Of a stretch of 64,000 bases of DNA, positions 35,609 to 43,965 are shown one piece after another. The stretch's first letter is position 1. Every line of letters begins with the position of its first letter. A program made the translations under genes and the position numbers. Below the pieces are notes generated by a model, which saw only the letters and a list, made by a program, of their open reading frames with translations, ran no database searches and was not told the DNA's origin. The DNA is from Stutzerimonas stutzeri. Lineage in GTDB: Bacteria > Pseudomonadota > Gammaproteobacteria > Pseudomonadales > Pseudomonadaceae. Location: positions 1,798,001 through 1,862,000 of the forward strand of contig NZ_JAGQFP010000002.1 of assembly GCF_019090095.1 (NCBI RefSeq). The letters run 5' to 3'.

Positions 35609-36174
35609 GGTCCGTTACTTGTTATTGTTGTGAGTGGGCGGGTTGCCTCAACCAATAGGCAGTCACGCTTATCAACTCGCTGGGTATCGAGCTGCGGCTG
35701 AGTATAGTGTTCGCTTTTGGTCTGTCAAAAGTACTACGGGTAACTGCAATGGCGTCCTGGCTAAAACAGCCGGATGCTTGCCGAGCTAAGTTTCGGTAGT
35801 TGCTCGCTGAAGTTATAAAAAGTTATTCACTCCGCTTATCGTGTCGAGTCGTTTATCGGGCGCGGCGTTGCGCGAAGCTGGCGCAGAGGTCCATGAACGC
35901 TGGGCTGGCGGCCGCTCGTGCCGAGCTCATCGGCAACCGCGCGTTCTAATGCCCGATTATTTCAACGGAACTTTTTGGGCTTCCGATAGTTACGTCGGCC
36001 TGGTCTGAAAAGACCACGCGACGAGTTCGGAAGTGAAGGGTGCTTGTACGAACTGAGCGTGTTCGCCGATTGTTGCTCTCCTGTCGCCCTTGTTAATTTT
36101 TGCTCGGGCAGGCTTGCCGTATGCCTGCGAGTTGCTGTGGAGAACTGGTGAAAACAATAACAAGAGGCGAACTT
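35609..36174. other. Long divergent intergenic region between AraC and polyester hydrolase genes
   Basis: These 566 bases hold no convincing gene. The composition is more AT-rich than the flanks (for example around 35810-35840). A perfect 6-bp hairpin with a GAAA tetraloop, TGGTCT-GAAA-AGACCA, lies at 36001-36016. A ribosome site AAGAGG precedes the hydrolase ATG. The length suggests an extended control region or a long 5' leader for the hydrolase mRNA. Confidence 0.5.
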
Positions 36175-37071
36175 ATGAAGATCAAAACATCGATGGTGAG
36201 AACTGCGCTGCTGATCACTTCGCTACTGGCGAGTGCCTATGCGTTTTCCGCTCCGGGCCCGTCCGCGCCTTGCACCGATTGCGCACGCGGGCCTAATCCG
36301 ACCGTTGCTTCGCTCAAGAGCAGAACGGGGCCTTTCAGCGTCGCCAAATTTTCAGTGTCCGGGTTTCTCAAGGGCTTTGGTGACAGCACCGTGCATTACC
36401 CCACCAACACCAGCGGAAAGATGGGCGCCATCGCGGTCATCCCGGGTTACTTGTCGTACGAGAACAGTATCGAATGGTGGGGGCCACGCCTGGCTTCGCA
36501 TGGTTTCGTGGTCATGACCATGAACACCAGCACCATCTACGATCAGCCCGATAGCCGCGCCAATCAGCTCAGTCGCGCGCTGGATTACCTCATCGAACAG
36601 AGCAACAGCCGCACCAGCCCGATTGCCGGCAAGATCGACAGCACGCGCCTGGGTGTCATCGGCTGGTCGATGGGCGGCGGCGGCTCGCTCAAACTGGCAA
36701 CCGAACGCTCGCTCAACGCAATCATTCCTCAGGCGCCTTACTACGCGGGGCTCAACAGCTTCAATACGATCAAGACGCCCACGATGATTCTCGCCTGCGG
36801 TGCCGATGTGGTTGCACCGGTGGCGGCGCATGCGTCGCCGTTCTATAACCGAGTCCCCGGCACCACTCCGAAGGCGTTTCTGGAGATCTACGGCGGCTCG
36901 CATTTCTGCGCTAACTCGGGCTATCCCAACGAAGACTTGCTCGGCATGTATGGCATCTCCTGGATGAAGCGCTTCATCGACTTCGATCACCGCTACGATC
37001 AGTTCCTCTGCGGCCCGAACCATGAAGCGAACCTCGCCATTTCCGATTACCGCGAGAACTGCGACTACTAG
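36175..37071 (+). CDS. PETase-like polyester hydrolase (type II cutinase-like dienelactone hydrolase fold)
   Basis: The 298-residue secreted alpha/beta hydrolase has a Sec signal peptide (to about residue 25) and the PETase core starting ARGPNPT. The triad is Ser165 in GWSMGGGGS, Asp211 and His243, with Tyr92 at the oxyanion position, matching S160, D206, H237 and Y87 of Ideonella PETase. Both PETase disulphides are possible: C208-C245 and C279-C296. Position W159 of PETase is Trp164 here, S238 is Phe244, and W185 is Tyr189, a type IIa-like pattern as in PE-H of P. aestusnigri. It should hydrolyse polyesters or cutin-like esters; PET activity itself is not shown. An extra Cys pair (PCTDC, 33-36) lies near the mature N-terminus. 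Confidence 0.9.
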   Translation: MKIKTSMVRTALLITSLLASAYAFSAPGPSAPCTDCARGPNPTVASLKSRTGPFSVAKFSVSGFLKGFGDSTVHYPTNTSGKMGAIAVIPGYLSYENSIEWWGPRLASHGFVVMTMNTSTIYDQPDSRANQLSRALDYLIEQSNSRTSPIAGKIDSTRLGVIGWSMGGGGSLKLATERSLNAIIPQAPYYAGLNSFNTIKTPTMILACGADVVAPVAAHASPFYNRVPGTTPKAFLEIYGGSHFCANSGYPNEDLLGMYGISWMKRFIDFDHRYDQFLCGPNHEANLAISDYRENCDY

Positions 37072-37314
37072 ACCGGCGCGTTTGGACAGAAGGATGGTCC
37101 AGCTCGCCTCTGAGCCCGAGAGGCGAGCGCTTTGCGGCCCGATGCCGAGCGGCACGAAGAATGCGCCTCATGGACTCACGACGCGGGCGTGCCATCCGTC
37201 GGCGGCCCGTTCCGCGCCCGGGTTCGCTTCGATACTCGTCTATCTTGTTGATTGTTCACCGTAAGCGTTCGCTTCCCGGCGCCCGGCTAAAACCAACAAG
37301 AAGGATCGAGCAAC

Positions 37315-38982
37315 ATGCGTTCACCTCTCTTCGTCGTCCTGACCGTTTCGTTTGTCTTCCACAGCCATGCCGCGCTCGGCGCCACCCTCGAAGGCGCGGC
37401 GGTCGCGGCGCCAGACGCCTACAGCGCCAAGGTCGCGGCAGACGTGCTCCGCGCCGGAGGCAATGCAGTGGATGCGGCGGTGGCAACCGCCTTCACGCTG
37501 GCGGTCACCTATCCGGAAGCCGGCAACATCGGCGGCGGCGGGTTCATGACGCTGTACATGGATGGCAAACCCTACTTCCTCGATTACCGCGAGGTCGCGC
37601 CCAAAGCGGCCAGCAAGCGCATGTACCTCGATGACAAGGGCGAGGTCATCGAGAACCTGAGCCTGGTCGGCGCCAAGGCAGCTGGCGTTCCGGGCACGGT
37701 GTTAGGGCTGTGGGAGGCGCACCAGCGTTTCGGCACGCGACCCTGGAGCGAACTGATCACGCCCGCCATCGGCTACGCCCGCAAGGGCTTCAAGGTGGCC
37801 GATCAGCAGTTCCAGTACCGCGAGGATGCCATCGGGCTGTTCAACGGGACGACCAACTTCGAGACCTATTTCGGCGACATGCGTCCTGGAAGCAACTTCC
37901 AACAGCCGGAATTGGCCAAGACGCTGGAGCGCATCGCCGATCAGGGCGCGGACGATTTCTACAAGGGCAAGACGGCCGATCTGCTGGTCGCGCAGATGCA
38001 GCGTGACGGCGGGCTGATCAGCAAAGAGGACCTGGCCGACTACCGCACCCGGTGGCGCGAGCCGATGCGCATCGACTGGCGCGGCAAGAGTCTTTACACC
38101 GCGCCTCTGCCCAGCTCCGGAGGGATCGCGCTGGCCCAGCTCATCGGCATCAAGGAACAGCGAGCCGCCGATTTCAAGGACGTCGAGCTGAACTCCGCAC
38201 GCTACATCCACCTGCTCGCTGAAATCGAAAAGCGGGTGTTCGCGGACCGCGCTGATTATCTCGGCGACCCGGACTTCTCCGATGTGCCGGTCGCGCAACT
38301 GACCGCGCCGGACTATCTGGCGCGCCGCGCCGCTGAGATCAAACCAACGGAAATCTCGGCCACCGAACAGGTACGGCCGGGGCTGGAACCGCGGCAAACC
38401 ACCCACTTCTCCATCGTCGATGCCAACGGCAACGCCGTGAGCAACACCTATACGCTCAACTGGGATTTCGGCAGCGGCGTCGTGGTGCAGGGTGCGGGTT
38501 TCCTGCTCAACGACGAGATGGATGATTTCAGCGCCAAACCGGGCGTTGCCAATGCGTTTGGCGTGGTCGGCAGTGACGCCAACGCCATCGAACCGGGCAA
38601 ACGCATGTTGTCGTCGATGAGCCCCAGCATCGTCGTCGAGGACGGTCAGGTCAGCCTGGTGCTCGGCACGCCGGGTGGCTCTCGGATATTCACCTCGATC
38701 TTCCAGGTTCTGAACAATGTCTATGACTTCAAGCTACCGCTGAAGGAGGCCGTGGCGGCACAACGCGTTCATCACCAGCTGCTGCCCAAGGACACCATCT
38801 ACTACGATGCCTATGCGCCGCTTACCGGAGAGGTGGCGGACAAGTTGAAGGCGATGGGGTATGTCCTCGAGGATCAGGGTTGGTCGATGGGCGACATCCA
38901 GGCCGTACGCGTGGAGGGCAAGACCCTGCAAACCGCGTCGGATCCGCGCGGCCGAGGTGTTGGGATCGTCGTCAAACCCTGA
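37315..38982 (+). CDS. ggt: Gamma-glutamyltranspeptidase
   Basis: This periplasmic enzyme of 555 residues cleaves glutathione and transfers its gamma-glutamyl group. It has a signal peptide (cleavage near ALGATLEG), the large-subunit motifs AGGNAVDAAVA and PEAGNIGGGGFM, and the autoprocessing site before Thr362 (TTHFSIVD), which becomes the small-subunit N-terminal nucleophile. The small subunit has LLSSMSPSIV and GTPGGSRI, as expected. The start ATG 37315 follows AAGGA. The gene stands alone between the polyester hydrolase and a small protein gene. Confidence 0.95.
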   Translation: MRSPLFVVLTVSFVFHSHAALGATLEGAAVAAPDAYSAKVAADVLRAGGNAVDAAVATAFTLAVTYPEAGNIGGGGFMTLYMDGKPYFLDYREVAPKAASKRMYLDDKGEVIENLSLVGAKAAGVPGTVLGLWEAHQRFGTRPWSELITPAIGYARKGFKVADQQFQYREDAIGLFNGTTNFETYFGDMRPGSNFQQPELAKTLERIADQGADDFYKGKTADLLVAQMQRDGGLISKEDLADYRTRWREPMRIDWRGKSLYTAPLPSSGGIALAQLIGIKEQRAADFKDVELNSARYIHLLAEIEKRVFADRADYLGDPDFSDVPVAQLTAPDYLARRAAEIKPTEISATEQVRPGLEPRQTTHFSIVDANGNAVSNTYTLNWDFGSGVVVQGAGFLLNDEMDDFSAKPGVANAFGVVGSDANAIEPGKRMLSSMSPSIVVEDGQVSLVLGTPGGSRIFTSIFQVLNNVYDFKLPLKEAVAAQRVHHQLLPKDTIYYDAYAPLTGEVADKLKAMGYVLEDQGWSMGDIQAVRVEGKTLQTASDPRGRGVGIVVKP

Positions 38983-38989
38983 AGATCGG

Positions 38990-39020
38990 CCGATCAGCCG
39001 CCGCGTGTGCGGCTGATCGG
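38990..39020 (+). terminator. Stem-loop terminator after ggt
   Basis: CCGATCAGCCGC (38990-39001) pairs perfectly with GCGGCTGATCGG (39009-39020), beginning 8 bases after the ggt stop. Only a short TTGCTG follows, so termination may be partial. Confidence 0.6.
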
Positions 39021-39086
39021 TTGCTGCCGGGAGAGAGAGGCCGGGCAGGGCGTGATAACGCGTTCGCGCGACAGCGCCGCGCAGGG

Positions 39087-39359
39087 CTAGCGCTGTTTCG
39101 CTTCGCGCTGCTCGTCCCGCTCCGCCGGCGCGGGGTGCTCGTCGTCCTGGTCCAGAGCGTCTTCGCCGACCTGGTCGGTCATGCGCGGGTCGGGATCGGG
39201 ACCGGCCGGATTCTGATAACCATGCGCGGAGGCCTCGCCGTTGCGGTCTTGCTGAGACTGATGGGCGTCCTGCCGCTCGCTCGCAGCGTCCTGGTTGGCT
39301 GTGACGCCGGTCGCTGTCAGCGCCGCCATCAGGGCAAGGGTCAGGGAAGCGGTCTTCAT
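39087..39359 (-). CDS. Small exported hydrophilic protein, function unknown
   Basis: The 90-residue product has a plausible signal peptide (TASLTLALMAALTATGVTA, cleavage near residue 21). The mature part is very polar, rich in Asp, Gln, Glu and Pro, with no recognised domain and few hydrophobic residues, so it would be disordered. The ATG at 39359 follows GGAGGACGC. I do not recognise a family. It could be a real small periplasmic protein; the alternative is a chance frame, but the signal peptide and ribosome site argue for it. Confidence 0.5.
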   Translation of the reverse strand: MKTASLTLALMAALTATGVTANQDAASERQDAHQSQQDRNGEASAHGYQNPAGPDPDPRMTDQVGEDALDQDDEHPAPAERDEQREAKQR

Positions 39360-39513
39360 CGTGCGTCCTCCAGTCGGGGCCTGCTTTGAGGTTCCGACCT
39401 GCCACCCCGGTGATTGTTCGAGCCAACCGTCCGGTGGGCGGCCATCGGCGTGCGCGTTGGCACTGCCTGGTGTTCCTGCTGTCTGAGCAGTTCACCACGC
39501 ACCGAGGCTACCG

Positions 39514-40164
39514 ATGATCGAATGGCTGAAAGACAACCACCAGCTGATCTCGCTGATCATCTCCGCCAGCACCTTGCTGGTCTGGGTGTTCTATGCGCAG
39601 CTGCTACTGCTCAACTTCCGTCGCCAGCGCAAGCCGAGCCTGATCATCAATCGCGGCGCCGGCCGGGGGTTGAGTTCGCTATGCCTGATTTCAAATATGA
39701 GCGCCGAGCCCATGTTCATCAATCAGCTGGTGGTCTGTCTCGAGACCTCCAAAGGCCCTCTGGAACTCGATGTGACCGACATCCGGCAGAGCATCGATGA
39801 CGAAGACGGCGACTCGCCTGATCTGCCGATCTACCAGACGACGCATCAGGGCCCATTGCGCAGCGGTGACTTCATCCACATCGGCACCTTCCAGGGCATG
39901 TTGCGGCGCATCGCCGAACGGCACGGTATCGAGCTGGACGGCCACAAACCCGCTGGCGACTGGGTGTTCCATACGCTGGAGATTCGCGCGGTGGCGTTCT
40001 ACGGCCCGGAGCGCCACCCGATCGGCGTGCTGCGGCGATTTCAGCTGGGCGACAACGGGGGGCCGGCTTGCGCGCTGATTCCCGAGAGCCCGTTCACCCA
40101 TCAGCTGTTGTCGCGCCGTGAGCGGCGCCGGGTGCGCCAGTGGCTGAGGGAGTCGCTCGGATAA
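39514..40164 (+). CDS. Membrane-anchored protein of unknown function
   Basis: The 216-residue protein has one N-terminal membrane segment (about residues 10-35, LISLIISASTLLVWVFYAQLLLL) followed by an Arg/Lys-rich stop (NFRRQRK) and a soluble, probably cytoplasmic, domain. That domain contains strand-like segments and an Arg-rich C-terminus (SRRERRRVRQWL). I do not recognise a named family; similar single-pass proteins occur as hypotheticals in Pseudomonas. It stands alone, upstream of the REP array, with no operon partner. Confidence 0.65.
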   Translation: MIEWLKDNHQLISLIISASTLLVWVFYAQLLLLNFRRQRKPSLIINRGAGRGLSSLCLISNMSAEPMFINQLVVCLETSKGPLELDVTDIRQSIDDEDGDSPDLPIYQTTHQGPLRSGDFIHIGTFQGMLRRIAERHGIELDGHKPAGDWVFHTLEIRAVAFYGPERHPIGVLRRFQLGDNGGPACALIPESPFTHQLLSRRERRRVRQWLRESLG

Positions 40165-40330
40165 ACCACCGCAGCCGGGCGCAAGGCCTCGTCATCATCG
40201 GCACGCGACCTTTCCATGCTATTCGCCAGCCAGCTCCAGCCCGACCGTAACGGCCTTGTCCATTCACACCGCCGGTCTGCTGTGCAGTTAACGTCGCGCC
40301 CTACTGCTGTAGGTGTAGCGGAAAAGGCTG

Positions 40331-40998
40331 CTTCTGCAGGAACAGGCTCTGCTTGGCGCAGGGCTCTGTGGCCTCTGTCGCAGGTAGAACCTGCTCCTAC
40401 ATCAAGCGCGTGGCGTGGGTGTTTGGGCGGCCAACACGGCGACTTCTGCAGGAACAGGCCCCGCCTGGCGCAGGGGCTCTGTGGCCTCTGTCGCAGGTAG
40501 AACCTGCTCCTACATCAAGCGCGTGGCGTAGGTGTTTGGTGGCGGCCAACACACCCTTGTAGGAGCAGGCTCTGCCTGCGACTTCTGCAGGAACAGGCCC
40601 CGCCTGGCGCAGGGGCTCTGTGGCCTCTGTCGCAGGTAGAACCTACTCCTACATCAAGCGCGTGGCGTAGGTGTTTGGTGGCGGCCAGCACACCCTTGTA
40701 GGAGCAGGCTCTGCCTGCGACTTCTGCAGGAACAGGCCCCGCCTGGCGCAGCGGATCTGTGGCCTCTGTCGCAGGTAGAACCTGCTCCTACATCAAGCGC
40801 GTGGCGTGGGTGTTTGATGGTGGCCAATACGCCCTTGTAGGAGCAGGCTCTGCCTGCGACTTCTGCAGGAACAGGCCCCGCCTGGCGCAGGGCTCTGTGG
40901 CCTCCGTCGCAGGTAGAACCTGCTCCTACATCAAGCGCGTGGCGTAGGTGTTTGGTGGCGGCCAGCACACCCTTGTAGGAGCAGGCTCTGCCTGCGAC
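40331..40998. repeat. Tandem array of REP/BIME units, 139-bp period
   Basis: Five tandem units start at CTTCTGCAGG, at 40331, 40443, 40582, 40721 and 40860. The first spans 112 bases and the others 139. Each full unit holds two REP-like hairpin sequences of 24 bases in opposite orientation: the GTAGGAGC-type forward copies at 40559, 40698, 40837 and 40975, and the reverse copies at 40377, 40490, 40629, 40768 and 40906. The GTAG start and the imperfect palindrome are typical of Pseudomonas REPs mobilised by RAYT transposases. The period is not a multiple of 3, and the long minus-strand frame across the array is an artefact. 40165-40330 holds nothing else. Confidence 0.85.
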
Positions 40999-41016
40999 CG
41001 GAATGCCGCCGCGCTG

Positions 41017-41226
41017 ATGGGGTTGTACAAGTTTCGCCAGCGGACCGGTGCCAGTACGGATTACACCGACCTGCGGGTCGATAACTTCGAGCGTCGGTTG
41101 CTGACCGACTTCATGGTCTCGACCGATTATCTGCGCCATCAGCACGAGGCCAATCCCAAGGTATCCTTCGTTGGCTACCGTCTGCCCTGCAGCAACCCCT
41201 ACGCAAGGTTCGACGGACTGGCCTGA
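41017..41226 (+). pseudogene. Orphan 3' gene fragment or small ORF beside the REP array
   Basis: A 69-codon frame (MGLYKFRQRTG ... FDGLA) runs from 41017 to 41226. The frame continues upstream without a stop only into REP sequence, and no ribosome site precedes the ATG. The peptide is well mixed in composition, with YTDLRVDNFERRLLTDF and YRLPCSNPYARF, and looks like the C-terminal end of a normal protein whose 5' part has been lost to the array. I do not recognise the family. It could instead be a small intact gene. Confidence 0.45.
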
Positions 41227-41307
41227 TGATCCGCCGCGCCAGCATTCGCGGCACAGGCAATGCTGCGGCGCCAGCGCCGCCTGAGACCTTTTCGCAGGAG
41301 GTGGGCC

Positions 41308-42309
41308 ATGCGCGTCGCGGTGTTCAGCACCAAAGCTTATGATCGTCGCTTTCTCGAGCAGGCGAACCAGGCGTTTGGCCACGAGCTGGTCTACTTCGAA
41401 CCACCGCTCATGGCGGAAACGGCCACCTTGGCCGCCGGTTTCCGGGGTGTCTGCGCGTTCGTCAATGACCGGCTCGATCATCAGGTGCTGCGGCAGTTGC
41501 AGGCCGGCGGTACCGAGCTGATCGCGCTGCGCTGTGCGGGCTTCAACAACGTCGATCTGGTCGAAGCGGAGCAGCTCGGCATCACAGTGGTGAGGGTCCC
41601 AGCCTATTCGCCGCATGCGGTGGCGGAGCATGCCGTGGCCTTGCTGCTGAGCCTGAACCGCATGACCTTTCGTGCTTACAACCGGGTGCGCGAGGGCAAT
41701 TTCTCGCTCGACGGGTTGCTCGGCTTCGATCTGTGCGGCAAGACGGTCGGTGTGGTCGGCACGGGCAAGATCGGTTTGATCTTCGCCGACATCATGCACG
41801 GCTTCGGGTGCACGGTGCTGGCCAGCGATCCCGTTCCCAGCCCGGACGCCAAGGCATTCATGCGTTACGTCCCGCTGGAGGTGCTGCTGGCCGAGGCGGA
41901 CATCATCTCGCTGCACTGCCCGTTGACCCCGCAAACCCATCACCTGATCGATGCGTCGGCGATAGCCCGGATGAAAGAGGGCGTCGTGCTGATCAATACC
42001 GGGCGCGGGCGGGTGGTCGATACGAAAGCGGTGATCGATGCGCTGAAAAGCGGCAAGATCGGCCGGCTGGGATTGGACGTCTACGAGGAGGAAGAGCAGC
42101 TGTTCTTTCAGGACCTGTCACAGCGTGTCATCGGCGATGATCTGTTCATGCGCCTGACCACCTTTCCCAACGTGTTGATCACCGGGCACCAGGCGTTCTT
42201 CACCCATGAGGCGATGAGTCAGATCGCCGAAACCACGCTGGCCAATATCCGCGCATTCGAACAGGGTGACGCGCTGCTGCACCAGATCTGCGCTGATCGG
42301 CTGGTCTAG
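41308..42309 (+). CDS. ldhA: D-lactate dehydrogenase (D-2-hydroxyacid dehydrogenase family)
   Basis: The 333-residue NAD-dependent enzyme interconverts pyruvate and D-lactate. It has the family's [10 protein letters not shown] (catalytic Arg region), the Rossmann [17 protein letters not shown], and the catalytic His in [11 protein letters not shown], all at family spacing. The motif [14 protein letters not shown] is typical of bacterial fermentative D-LDH. ATG 41308 follows the strong site AGGAGG; the longer frame from 41260 is ignored. The gene is isolated, between the REP array and a small-protein region. Confidence 0.92.
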   Translation: MRVAVFSTKAYDRRFLEQANQAFGHELVYFEPPLMAETATLAAGFRGVCAFVNDRLDHQVLRQLQAGGTELIALRCAGFNNVDLVEAEQLGITVVRVPAYSPHAVAEHAVALLLSLNRMTFRAYNRVREGNFSLDGLLGFDLCGKTVGVVGTGKIGLIFADIMHGFGCTVLASDPVPSPDAKAFMRYVPLEVLLAEADIISLHCPLTPQTHHLIDASAIARMKEGVVLINTGRGRVVDTKAVIDALKSGKIGRLGLDVYEEEEQLFFQDLSQRVIGDDLFMRLTTFPNVLITGHQAFFTHEAMSQIAETTLANIRAFEQGDALLHQICADRLV

Positions 42310-42394
42310 ACCGTGCGCCCGGGTTGGGCGTTGGGGCTAAGCTGAGGGTCAGGGTGCAGCGCAACAGCCGATACCGCCGGGCAGCGGCCGCGTC

Positions 42395-42571
42395 TCAGCG
42401 TGTCAACTCGCCGATCAGCATGCCGCACGAAACGCGGAAGATCTGATCGCCGCGCCGGATCGTGAGCGGTCTCCTTTCCGCGATCACCGCGCCATTGCCG
42501 AGCATGCGATCGATGTGCGTGCGCAATTGATGGTATTGCCTGGTGTAGTCCCGCTGCAAGGAGCCCCCCAT
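42395..42571 (-). CDS. Small ORF, 58 residues, unknown function
   Basis: This is an uninterrupted minus-strand frame from ATG (42569-42571) to TGA (42395-42397). The peptide begins MGGSLQRDYTRQYHQLR and ends GMLIGELTR, with a basic middle part (ERRPLTIRRGDQIF) and no membrane segment. The composition looks like a folded basic protein. The ribosome site is weak (CAGG some 10 bases upstream). No family is recognised. It is reported because it lies in a 430-base gap that otherwise lacks genes. Confidence 0.4.
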   Translation of the reverse strand: MGGSLQRDYTRQYHQLRTHIDRMLGNGAVIAERRPLTIRRGDQIFRVSCGMLIGELTR

Positions 42572-42740
42572 GAGTGCCTGGAGTCGATCAGTTGATGGGT
42601 AAGACCCACGACGAAGCGATTTGTCTCGCCGCTCCTTGCGTTCATTGCCAGTGACCCGGCCGGCGGTGCGCTACTGCTGCGTTGTGCAGGGTGCTAGTAT
42701 CACAAGGCCATTACGGCTTTGCCTTCGTGAGGTTCGCGCA

Positions 42741-42902
42741 ATGAACGAACATGCCATCCCGGTGCTTGTCGCATTTCTGGCCCTGGCCGGCGTTGCCGCG
42801 TTTCTGCTGCGCTGTGCCTTCACCGCCTTGAACGATCGACGAACCGCGCGCGGCACTTCGCCTGTACGGCGACCGGCACCGGCCAGGCGGACCGGGCACT
42901 GA
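42741..42902 (+). CDS. Small single-pass membrane protein, 53 residues
   Basis: The peptide MNEHAIPVLVAFLALAGVAAFL has one hydrophobic helix, followed by a basic tail (NDRRTARG...RRPAPARRTGH). The ATG at 42741 is preceded by GAGG at eight bases, a good ribosome site; an upstream in-frame extension is basic and unlikely. The topology would be N-out, C-in by the positive-inside rule. The function is unknown. It is convergent with the AraC gene that ends at 42931. Confidence 0.5.
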   Translation: MNEHAIPVLVAFLALAGVAAFLLRCAFTALNDRRTARGTSPVRRPAPARRTGH

Positions 42903-42930
42903 TCATCGCCGCATTCGCGCGCAGCCGGCA

Positions 42931-43956
42931 TCAGCTGTCGAGCAACTGGCGCAGGGCGCTCGGTGCGAAGCCTGTCCAGCGCTTGAACGAACGTCGGAAA
43001 TTGGTGGTGTCATTGAAGCGCAGATAGCCTGCTACTTCCTCGTTGCTGTAGCCCTTCATCTGGTAGAGATACAGCGCCACGTGCTTGCGCACCTGATCGA
43101 TCTGGTCCTGGAAACCGGTGCCGTGCTTGTGCAGCTTGCGTTTGAGCGAGGCGGGGCTCATGCCGAACGCATCGGCGACGCGCTCCAGATTCAGCGGCTC
43201 GCGGATGTTCGCGTACAGGTGGTCGTACAGCTGGTCGATGAAGCTGCCCGGCCAGCCAAGGCTTTCGAGCTGTGCGCCGCTCGCCTGATGCGCGACCTGC
43301 CCGGCGATGGCGCAAGCGCCGGGCCAGGGCTTGTGCAGGTACTCCAGCGGCAGGCTCATCATGGTCATCTGGCTGGCGAAGGTCAGCGGCTCGCCCAGAT
43401 GCACCCAGTACTGCTCGACATGCCGCGGTTGCGGATAGGCGAGGTGGAAGCGCCACGGCAAGCGCTCGCCGGACAGCCGTCTGCTCATCGCGACCACGGC
43501 AGTCAGGCTGGCCTCGGTGAGAAAGCGCTGCTGGTCGCCGGCGCCACAGCTGTCGGTCCAGTACAGGTACGCCTGCTGCCCGTCGAGCAGCAGGCGGGGT
43601 GTGAACAGCGGACAGAGCAGGGCACGGAACTGCTGCAGCTGTTCCAGTGCCTGGTGCAACGTGCAGGCATGGGTCAGGGCGTGGCTGACCTCGCCATAGT
43701 GCCCTGGTAGCAGGCGCTGGCCGAACAAAAAGCTGCTGTCGTCGGCCCCAAGCAATCGCTGTGCGTTGTCGATGAGCGTCAGGAACTGCCGCGGGCTGAT
43801 CCGTGCCTGGCCGCCGACGACGTCCTCATAGAACAACCCGCTGCCGCGCAGCAGCTGGTGGCTGTCGATCCCGCGTGACAGCGCCAGATCGATCAGCACG
43901 GCTGGCTGGTGATGGGCGGCGATAAAGCGCGTATCGCAATCGTAGCCGGGCGTCAT
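42931..43956 (-). CDS. AraC family regulator with arabinose-binding-like N-terminal domain (OruR/ArgR-like type)
   Basis: The 341-residue protein has the long AraC architecture: an N-terminal ligand domain of about 220 residues (PAVLIDLALSRGID, ARISPRQFLTLIDNAQRL) and a C-terminal double HTH (about 245-335) with LERVADAFGMSPASLKRKLHKHG, then YSNEEVAGYLRFNDTTNFRRSFKRWTGFAPSALR. This resembles Pseudomonas OruR-type regulators of amino-acid or quaternary amine catabolism. The effector and target are unknown. It lies 9 bases after the GGDEF-like gene in the same direction, so the two may be co-transcribed. Confidence 0.87.
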   Translation of the reverse strand: MTPGYDCDTRFIAAHHQPAVLIDLALSRGIDSHQLLRGSGLFYEDVVGGQARISPRQFLTLIDNAQRLLGADDSSFLFGQRLLPGHYGEVSHALTHACTLHQALEQLQQFRALLCPLFTPRLLLDGQQAYLYWTDSCGAGDQQRFLTEASLTAVVAMSRRLSGERLPWRFHLAYPQPRHVEQYWVHLGEPLTFASQMTMMSLPLEYLHKPWPGACAIAGQVAHQASGAQLESLGWPGSFIDQLYDHLYANIREPLNLERVADAFGMSPASLKRKLHKHGTGFQDQIDQVRKHVALYLYQMKGYSNEEVAGYLRFNDTTNFRRSFKRWTGFAPSALRQLLDS

Positions 43957-43965
43957 GGCCGTTCC

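Noticed and set aside
40331..40998. CRISPR array
   Set aside because: The whole 139-bp unit is repeated, including the parts between hairpins. There are no unique spacers, and no cas genes are near.
40654..41943. A 429-codon minus-strand frame across the REP array
   Set aside because: The repeated unit is 139 bp, not a multiple of three. The frame continues only into the antisense of ldhA, so it is an artefact.
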